DNA of 11,708 bases from Candidatus Bathyarchaeota archaeon (GTDB lineage: Archaea > Asgardarchaeota > Lokiarchaeia > Sigyniarchaeales > Sigyniarchaeaceae), in contig WJJB01000472.1 in assembly GCA_014729935.1 (NCBI GenBank), forward strand, positions 1 through 11,708, in the 5' to 3' direction. A program made the position numbers and the translations under genes. How positions within the stretch are numbered: position 1 is the first letter of the stretch; each line of letters opens with the position of its first letter. Below are positions 6,367 to 11,708 of this stretch, one piece after another. The notes under the pieces were generated by a model that made no database searches, was not told the DNA's origin, and was given only the letters and a program-made list of their open reading frames with translations.

Positions 6367-7500
6367 ATGGTTTTTGAAAAGGCAATGATGATGGCAATTG
6401 ATATTGCCAAGTCTTGGCAACATGCTAATCTCAACAAGGGAATCTCCGGGTATTACGATAATTTCGAAGAAAACAAGTCACGCATGATCGAGCAAGATAT
6501 CGAGTCTTACGAGCAAGCAATCCAAGACTTGAACGAGCGAGAAAAAAGTCTCAAGAAGGAATTGAGGAAAGATACGAAGAAACAAGAGACCCTTGATGAG
6601 GTCCGCGAGCACCTCAAGGATAAGAAGCAGAAACTCAAGGAGACCAAGAAGGAACTCTCACGGTTACCAAAGACCATCAAATCCATAAAATCTGATTTTA
6701 AGGATAAGATGAAGGAGTTATCCAAGCTCTCGGGTGATTTGGCACGTTCCCTTCATGAATCACCTGGGGATGATGAGCATGAAGAGGATATCGCGCTGAT
6801 CGATGATTTCATTGATTTATTGCAAAAGATAGATAAAATCGCACCCCTTGACGAGATTATCAAGAATGCGGGGTTGGAGTTCAAGGTAGAGCATGAAACG
6901 GGTTCCAAGAAAGTGAGAAAATACTCGAAAGTCCTAATTTTGTTAAAGGAGAGTCTTGCCGCCCGGTTGCTAAATCACGCCTTGGAACATGTCATCGAGA
7001 GCGAAAGAAGGGAACATCTCGATCATGCACACGCTGCTTGCATGGATATCATCGAGATTAATGCCCGGGTAAAATTCATGCTCGATTATTACGACTCTCT
7101 CCAGAAATTCGTAACGTCGATTCACATCATCTCCATTGGGGTCTCCACGGTACAAGAATACAATTACATGGAAGCAACCCAGTATTTCCTTAAGGCACGG
7201 GAATTACTCACCAAGATGGACGAGACATTTAGAGGTTTGCCCATTGCAAAACAATACGTTGCCCTGTCACGTGCCTATGCGTCGGACGCGTTTAACATCA
7301 TCTATCTCCTGAACTCATATTACAACTGGAAAGCCATAGCAAAGGATGCAAATGGCGAGCTCAAGGATATCGCGGATCTATCCGTCACTAACATCCAAGA
7401 ATGGATTACCAAGCAATACGGCTTCCCTCCCATCGATAAAGTTAACCAGATCGTGAAGAAAATCATCTGGCCACAACCGAAAATGCCAAAAATGGAATGA
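6367..7500 (+). CDS. coiled-coil / helical protein of unknown function
   Basis: I do not recognise this protein (377 residues from the chosen start). After an N-terminal helix (about 1-25), residues about 35-125 form a long, highly charged Lys/Glu coiled coil. An acidic break (GDDEHEED) follows, then about 230 residues predicted all-helical, with alternating helices such as YMEATQYFLKARELLTKM that recall TPR or helical-bundle proteins. There is no signal peptide, membrane segment or obvious catalytic motif. I chose ATG 6367 because GGTGA (6354-6358) precedes it by 8 nt; TTG 6352 and GTG 6355 are in-frame alternatives. It ends 7 nt before the membrane protein, so the two are probably one operon and may form a complex, this being the cytoplasmic partner. 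That partnership is inference. Confidence 0.8.
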   Translation: MVFEKAMMMAIDIAKSWQHANLNKGISGYYDNFEENKSRMIEQDIESYEQAIQDLNEREKSLKKELRKDTKKQETLDEVREHLKDKKQKLKETKKELSRLPKTIKSIKSDFKDKMKELSKLSGDLARSLHESPGDDEHEEDIALIDDFIDLLQKIDKIAPLDEIIKNAGLEFKVEHETGSKKVRKYSKVLILLKESLAARLLNHALEHVIESERREHLDHAHAACMDIIEINARVKFMLDYYDSLQKFVTSIHIISIGVSTVQEYNYMEATQYFLKARELLTKMDETFRGLPIAKQYVALSRAYASDAFNIIYLLNSYYNWKAIAKDANGELKDIADLSVTNIQEWITKQYGFPPIDKVNQIVKKIIWPQPKMPKME

Positions 7501-7507
7501 TGCAACA

Positions 7508-9061
7508 ATGACAGAGTTGGTTCACGAGGAAGGTATCGAACAGGTAACCTTGGAGTCTGACATCGAGACGGGCGAGGAAACTCCAAGATTTTTCCCGCTC
7601 CGCATGGGGTTTTTCACGTTAATGTTCTTGATCTTTTTCGCCATATCCGTGCTTTTACTGAACGTGATCGCCTTTTTCTTTCCAGGAAATACGGGTGATA
7701 TTTTCGAGGATATCATCGATTGGATCGGTTTGGGTATAGAAACCATTGGCTTGGGGGACATGTACGAGTTCATGGTACCAACGGAGGACGAGGCATTATA
7801 TATCTCGGCTTGCATTGTTCTCTCCTTCCTAAGCATCTCGCTGCTTTCCATGAAAAAGCGGGGTTCTTCCCTGTTCTTCAAGCATGGTACGTTCAAGCGT
7901 GCAATCGTCCAAATATTGGTATTCTTTGGATTATTCATCTTGTACATGCAAATACTCAAGTTAGCTTCACTATTCATCCCTGGAATGAGCGAGGGTAGTG
8001 TTGCAATTTACGTTCTCATTGCTGGAGCCTCGATGTGGATATTCTTCCAAAGCTGGGCTCTATTCACTGCTGCCAGGCGCGCGGGAACATCCATCGAAAA
8101 TAAGCTGCTTGCCAAGAGAAACAGATCCGGTTCCGTCTTCGTTGCCATTGCACCATACCTTGCAGCAACCTGGATCGTCCTGCTGACGATCGGTTTCTTT
8201 TATTTCATCGACGTTCTCACTGGCATGGCTCCCGAGTTTGCATTGGAACCATGGGCTGCCACCATGATCCAGATCATTGCATTCCTGGTGGTAATTTTGT
8301 GCATCATCCCTTCACTGATAGCATTTACAGTGAAGGATTCCAGACAGAAACGGTTCGATTCCATGGTGGTGCTCATGAGCATCGTCTTCATGTACCCATA
8401 TCTCCTGTTTAACTTTGTTATCTATTTCTTGCTCCCGAAGACGGGCGTGGATACCGGCTCGGTCGGGGGAGAAGATATCATCATTTTCGGTATCGAACTT
8501 AGCCAGTTATTGATCTGGGTTGAATTGATATTCACCCTCGTTTTGCTCATCATGTCCCTCAGGTCCGTGGGAAACAGGACTAATTATCAGTTCGGAAAAT
8601 TCAAGAAGCACTCATTCATCATGTTCATCTATGCCAGCTTGGCAGGTCAATTTGGTATCAGGTACCTGCAAACCAAGGAAAATTTGCCAGAATTCAGTGG
8701 AGTCGGCGAATTCCTCCTTGATGGGCAATATATCATCATCAATTTCTTCATGATACTTGCGCTCATCTTGTCCATCCTGTTATTCTCCTCGGATCGGTTC
8801 GGGTTGTACTTTAGGGTTCACGAGGAAGTCTCAAAGGAAGATAGGAAGAGAATAGAGTACATTCACGAGCAAATGAAGATGGAGTATAATAAGCACTCTG
8901 GACCATTCTTGGTTTCTGGAATTTATGAGGATTTAACTGCCATCATGAAAATCGACAAGCTAAAAGTCATGGATCTCGTGGAGAAGACGCACCGCCGATT
9001 CGATGATATGGAAATCGATGGATTGAAAAAGCGGTACGTGTGTTTCGATTTCGGTGCTTGA
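7508..9061 (+). CDS. polytopic membrane protein of unknown function (~10 TM)
   Basis: 517 residues. A short acidic N-terminus is followed by about ten hydrophobic segments near residues 36-58, 95-115, 131-156, 163-188, 208-236, 250-275, 285-310, 328-352, 370-390 and 410-430. An even number would put both ends in the cytoplasm. The last about 85 residues are soluble and charged, with helices EEVSKEDRKRIEYIHEQMK and a compact C-terminal segment (VSGIYEDLTAIMKIDKLKV). I see no transporter signature, metal motif or protease motif. The gene starts 7 nt after the coiled-coil gene, so co-translation is likely. It converges on the YHS/TRASH gene with a 9-nt gap. A membrane anchor or channel for the coiled-coil protein is only a guess. 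Confidence 0.85.
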   Translation: MTELVHEEGIEQVTLESDIETGEETPRFFPLRMGFFTLMFLIFFAISVLLLNVIAFFFPGNTGDIFEDIIDWIGLGIETIGLGDMYEFMVPTEDEALYISACIVLSFLSISLLSMKKRGSSLFFKHGTFKRAIVQILVFFGLFILYMQILKLASLFIPGMSEGSVAIYVLIAGASMWIFFQSWALFTAARRAGTSIENKLLAKRNRSGSVFVAIAPYLAATWIVLLTIGFFYFIDVLTGMAPEFALEPWAATMIQIIAFLVVILCIIPSLIAFTVKDSRQKRFDSMVVLMSIVFMYPYLLFNFVIYFLLPKTGVDTGSVGGEDIIIFGIELSQLLIWVELIFTLVLLIMSLRSVGNRTNYQFGKFKKHSFIMFIYASLAGQFGIRYLQTKENLPEFSGVGEFLLDGQYIIINFFMILALILSILLFSSDRFGLYFRVHEEVSKEDRKRIEYIHEQMKMEYNKHSGPFLVSGIYEDLTAIMKIDKLKVMDLVEKTHRRFDDMEIDGLKKRYVCFDFGA

Positions 9062-9070
9062 AATCCACAT

Positions 9071-9265
9071 TCACTTGTTGCGGAGATAGCGATATCCCTT
9101 GAGGGATCTAGCACGCCATGCGCAATACGTGTTGCAGGCTTGATTGAATCGTCTCCGGCATTTTTCCGAGCAGAAATAAAACTCTTTTCCCTTGAATCGC
9201 TGGCAGACAGGATGCTCTTCATCCGTGTCAACGGGGATGTTGCAAATTGGATCTATTTTTATCAT
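9071..9265 (-). CDS. YHS/TRASH-type metal-binding mini-protein
   Basis: 64 residues. It opens with DPICNIPVD, the usual opening of YHS domains, and has Cys8, Cys32 and Cys36 in FYFCSEKC, close to the TRASH spacing of one Cys, about 20 residues, then C-x3-C. Family members bind soft metals and often occur near or fused to copper ATPases and metal regulators. The basic C-terminus (ARSLKGYRYLRNK) is added to the domain and could touch nucleic acid or lipid. Its own gene lies about 3.8 kb from copA, with no other metal gene beside it. A free metal sensor or chaperone is the likely role. The start ATG at 9265 agrees with the usual position of the domain at the extreme N-terminus; no clear TATA box or Shine-Dalgarno was seen. 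Confidence 0.85.
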   Translation of the reverse strand: MIKIDPICNIPVDTDEEHPVCQRFKGKEFYFCSEKCRRRFNQACNTYCAWRARSLKGYRYLRNK

Positions 9266-9528
9266 TGATTAATCTAACTTCCATTAGCTGAATACCATGG
9301 ACGGCACGAGATGAGGTTTATTGAAAACAAACTATCTCGTAAGGATATATTAGTTTACACAATTAAAAACCTTGCGTGGATTAAGTATAACTACAGAAGG
9401 GATCCATGTGCTCAACCGTTCGAGAAAACGGTTGAATTTACGTCCATTGGTTCAATCATGATGCCCATCCATCGCAAAATTTCCGATATGGAACCATGGT
9501 TATCCCCAAAAAATGGTTAAAAAACTTG
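9266..9528. other. AT-rich intergenic region between YHS/TRASH and GH3 genes
   Basis: About 260 bases, more AT-rich than the surrounding genes. It holds the upstream side of the minus-strand YHS gene, a TATA-like GATATATTA at 9344-9352 pointing to GH3, and the inverted repeat at 9412-9435. A 69-codon frame from ATG 9311 exists but looks non-coding. Confidence 0.5.
9412..9435. promoter_or_regulatory. perfect 9-bp inverted repeat upstream of the GH3 gene
   Basis: TCAACCGTT (9412-9420) and AACGGTTGA (9427-9435) are exact inverse complements around a 6-nt spacer CGAGAA. It lies about 110 nt before the GH3 start, downstream of a TATA-like GATATATTA (9344-9352). It suits an operator for a dimeric repressor or a leader hairpin. 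No T-run follows, so a terminator is less likely. Confidence 0.5.
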
Positions 9529-9534
9529 AAAGGA
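9529..9534 (+). promoter_or_regulatory. Shine-Dalgarno site of the GH3 gene
   Basis: AAAGGA lies 8 nt before ATG 9543. An earlier in-frame ATG at 9513 has no such site, so 9543 is the preferred start. Confidence 0.55.
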
Positions 9535-9542
9535 AATGTACA

Positions 9543-11657
9543 ATGATGCAAGAATCTACCACCGCGTGGAAAATCGCATGCGACCAAGCCAGAACCGATA
9601 TTGACGGGGCAATCCAAAACTTACTTGGCAAGATGCGCCTTGAAGAAAAGGTGAACCAGATGAGTGGGGATTGGGGCCTCATTCCCGGCATCGTGAAACT
9701 CTTGAGGCGTTATTGCGATCCACCCGTGCCTGCTGGTGAATGCAAGCGGTTGAGCATCCCCCCCATCAGGTTCGTCGATGGCCCGCGTGGAATCGTCGCA
9801 GGTCGATCCACGTGTTTCCCGGTGCCGATGTGCCGGGGTGCCACGTGGGATCTCGAGTTGGAGCGCAGGATTGGCGTGGCCATGGGCTTGGAAGCACGGG
9901 CAAATGGAGCCAATTATTTCGGTGGCGTGTGCATCAATTTGCTCCGGCATCCCGCGTGGGGACGCGCGCAGGAAACATATGGTGAAGATCCATTTCTCCT
10001 TGGCAGGATGGGAAGCGCCTTGACACGTGGCGTGCAATCAACAGGTATCATGGCCTGTGCCAAGCATTTCGCCTTGAATAGCATCGAAAATAGCAGGTTC
10101 AAGGTGAACGTGCAAGCAAGCGAGAGAGTGTTACGAGAAATTTATTTACCACATTTCAAGGCCTGTGTCGACACGGGAGTCGCATCAATCATGGGTGCAT
10201 ATAACAAGTTCCGGGCGCATCATTGTTGCCAAAGCGCATACCTTCTCAGGGATATTCTCAAGAATGAATGGAAGTTCGATGGATTCGTTATCTCTGACTT
10301 CTTGCTTGGTGTGAGAAATGCTGAAAAAGCCATACGAGCAGGCTTGGATATCGAGATGCCAGTAAGATGGCGCATGAGGCCCCGGAAACTATTACGGTTG
10401 ATAAAAAGGGGAACCATAACGTTAGATCTGGTTGAAAAGGCGTGCACGCGTATCATTCGCAAGAAATTGGAATTCTTGAACGGTGATGGCAAGCCCCGGA
10501 ATCGTGGAGGATTCAACTCTCCGGCAGTGACTGACTCGTCTATCATTGCCTGCCAGGCACATGTTGCTCTTGCCCGGGAGGCAGCGGTGAAAGGTATGGT
10601 GTTACTCGAAAACAGGAAGAATTTCCTTCCATTAAACAAGGGTGGAGAAGTGGGGACCATCGGGATGTTTGGGAAGCTATCGAACGCGGAGAATATTGGT
10701 GATCATGGGAGCAGCCAAGTTCACCCGCCCCATGTCGTGACGCCCTTGCAAGGTATACGAGCTGCTTGCAGGGAAAAGAATATCGAGGTGGTGCATGATG
10801 GGTCCGGGAAAGTCCGGAAAGCCCAGCAGCGGGCAAGGGAAGTGGACGCTTGCATCATCGTGGTGGGATGCTCCCACAAGCAAGAGGGTGAGAATCTCCT
10901 TACCCATGGTGGCGACCGGCACGCCATAGCACTTGATCGAAGGGACGAGGAACTCATAGACACCATTGCGGCGGAAAACGAGAAAACAATCGTGGTTCTG
11001 CAAGGGGGAGGCTCCTTCCTTACCAACCCGTGGAGCGACATGGTCCAAGGCTTAATCATGGCTTGGTATGGGGGCATGGAAGGGGGAAATGCCCTGGCAG
11101 CACTTCTCCTGGGTGATGCCAATTTTAGCGGAAGGCTTCCATGCACCTTCTACGAACAAGCATCCGACATGCCGTATTTCAGCAGCAAGGATAAAACCAT
11201 GATTTATGGGCGTTACCATGGATATACCTTGCTTGACAAGGAGCAGAAAAGAGCAAAGTACCCCTTCGGCCATGGCGGGAGCTACACGAATCACGTGTAT
11301 TCAGATCTTGAGTTGGATGACGTGATCCCGAAGGCACGGGTGGATGGACGGATCGCAACCATCATGATCAACGTTGAAAATAAAGGCACCATGCTTGCCG
11401 AGGATGTGGTTCAAGTGTATCTCGGCAAGCGCAATCGGGTAGTGGACCGTCCCGAGAAATTGTTGTGTGGGTTCCAACGGGTCACCGTGGAGCCCGGTGA
11501 GGCGAAAAGAGTTTGCATAGACGTACATTCAAAGGCTGCGGCGCGTTATGATCCCAGCAACGGGGGGTGGATCGTGGACCCGGGGGACTACCAGCTATTG
11601 GTAGGGCCCTCCTCTGCCACCGAAAAACTACTCGGGAAGAATATTACACTTGAATGA
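9543..11657 (+). CDS. glycoside hydrolase family 3 beta-glycosidase
   Basis: Retaining exo-beta-glycosidase, probably a beta-glucosidase, of 704 residues from ATG 9543. The GH3 N-terminal barrel shows RFVDGPRG, ETYGEDP, Lys174-His175 in CAKHF, and the catalytic nucleophile Asp252 in VISDF. The second domain begins near ALAREAAVKGMVLLEN; its EGEN segment before GGDR is the likely place of the acid/base Glu. The fibronectin-III-like C-terminal domain (FGHGGSYT, then NVENKGTMLAEDVVQVYLG) is complete, so the gene is intact. There is no signal peptide, so the enzyme should act in the cytoplasm on imported short saccharides. It stands alone, with no sugar transporter or other glycosidase in view. 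Substrate (glucoside, xyloside or N-acetylglucosaminide) cannot be fixed from sequence; the lack of the NagZ motif KHFPGHG argues against the last. Confidence 0.93.
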   Translation: MMQESTTAWKIACDQARTDIDGAIQNLLGKMRLEEKVNQMSGDWGLIPGIVKLLRRYCDPPVPAGECKRLSIPPIRFVDGPRGIVAGRSTCFPVPMCRGATWDLELERRIGVAMGLEARANGANYFGGVCINLLRHPAWGRAQETYGEDPFLLGRMGSALTRGVQSTGIMACAKHFALNSIENSRFKVNVQASERVLREIYLPHFKACVDTGVASIMGAYNKFRAHHCCQSAYLLRDILKNEWKFDGFVISDFLLGVRNAEKAIRAGLDIEMPVRWRMRPRKLLRLIKRGTITLDLVEKACTRIIRKKLEFLNGDGKPRNRGGFNSPAVTDSSIIACQAHVALAREAAVKGMVLLENRKNFLPLNKGGEVGTIGMFGKLSNAENIGDHGSSQVHPPHVVTPLQGIRAACREKNIEVVHDGSGKVRKAQQRAREVDACIIVVGCSHKQEGENLLTHGGDRHAIALDRRDEELIDTIAAENEKTIVVLQGGGSFLTNPWSDMVQGLIMAWYGGMEGGNALAALLLGDANFSGRLPCTFYEQASDMPYFSSKDKTMIYGRYHGYTLLDKEQKRAKYPFGHGGSYTNHVYSDLELDDVIPKARVDGRIATIMINVENKGTMLAEDVVQVYLGKRNRVVDRPEKLLCGFQRVTVEPGEAKRVCIDVHSKAAARYDPSNGGWIVDPGDYQLLVGPSSATEKLLGKNITLE

Positions 11658-11668
11658 TCCACACCCTC

Positions 11669-11708
11669 TAAAGGGAGACTTTATAGCATCCAGGGTTGAT
11701 ATCAATGA
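11669..11708 (+). promoter_or_regulatory. gene end and probable leaderless promoter of the next gene
   Basis: After the GH3 stop codon, CCCT/AGGG (about 11664-11674) gives only a weak 4-bp hairpin. TTTATAGC (11680-11687) is a good TATA box, and an ATG occurs at 11705, about 25 nt downstream, where transcription would start. That spacing suggests a leaderless plus-strand gene continuing past the window. Confidence 0.35.

Noticed and set aside
9311..9520. 69-codon plus-strand frame before the GH3 gene
   Set aside because: No Shine-Dalgarno, no domain, overlaps the inverted repeat and the AT-rich regulatory gap; more likely chance.
1..11708. CRISPR array, insertion sequence, prophage or rRNA
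   Set aside because: No regularly spaced direct repeats, transposase or integrase motifs, or conserved rRNA segments were seen on either strand.

Overview
The window looks archaeal. The best evidence is a tRNA-Leu gene at 5577-5723 whose T-loop is interrupted by an insertion that folds into a bulge-helix-bulge (BHB), the substrate of the archaeal tRNA-splicing endonuclease. Further support comes from TATA boxes upstream of genes, T-run terminators, no genome-encoded CCA, and a YHS/TRASH metal-binding mini-protein. The von Willebrand A (vWA) protein with CDC48-N-like beta-barrels, and the coiled-coil plus membrane protein pair, would fit an Asgard-type or other deeply branching archaeon. That placement is inference; no phylogenetic marker is present.

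Layout. 1-2235 (+): 3' part of a large vWA protein with a proline-rich stretch, three tandem repeats and two probable double-psi beta-barrels; its true start lies outside the window. 2236-2339: T-rich convergent gap. 2340-5273 (-): CopA-type Cu(I) P1B-ATPase with two N-terminal heavy-metal domains and an unusual C-terminal tail of two Cys/His/Met-rich domains; an in-frame internal start with a strong Shine-Dalgarno (SD) sequence could also make the last domain as a free 61-residue protein. 5274-5576: divergent regulatory region. 5577-5723 (+): tRNA-Leu(UAA) with two 31-nt insertions, one in the D-loop and one in the T-loop. 5769-6296 (+): low-molecular-weight protein tyrosine phosphatase. 6367-7500 and 7508-9061 (+): a coiled-coil/helical protein and a ~10-TM membrane protein, 7 nt apart and of unknown function. 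9071-9265 (-): YHS/TRASH protein. 9266-9542: AT-rich regulatory gap with a perfect 9-bp inverted repeat. 9543-11657 (+): full-length, apparently cytoplasmic GH3 glycosidase. 11658-11708: probable promoter and start of the next gene.

How the parts fit. CopA would export Cu(I), with its tail or the free tail domain buffering or delivering metal; the nearby YHS/TRASH protein may belong to the same metal economy but is not adjacent. The coiled-coil and membrane proteins are probably co-translated partners. The GH3 enzyme would hydrolyse short beta-glucosides inside the cell. The most noteworthy items are the doubly interrupted tRNA, the CopA tail and the vWA architecture. I found no CRISPR array, insertion sequence or rRNA.
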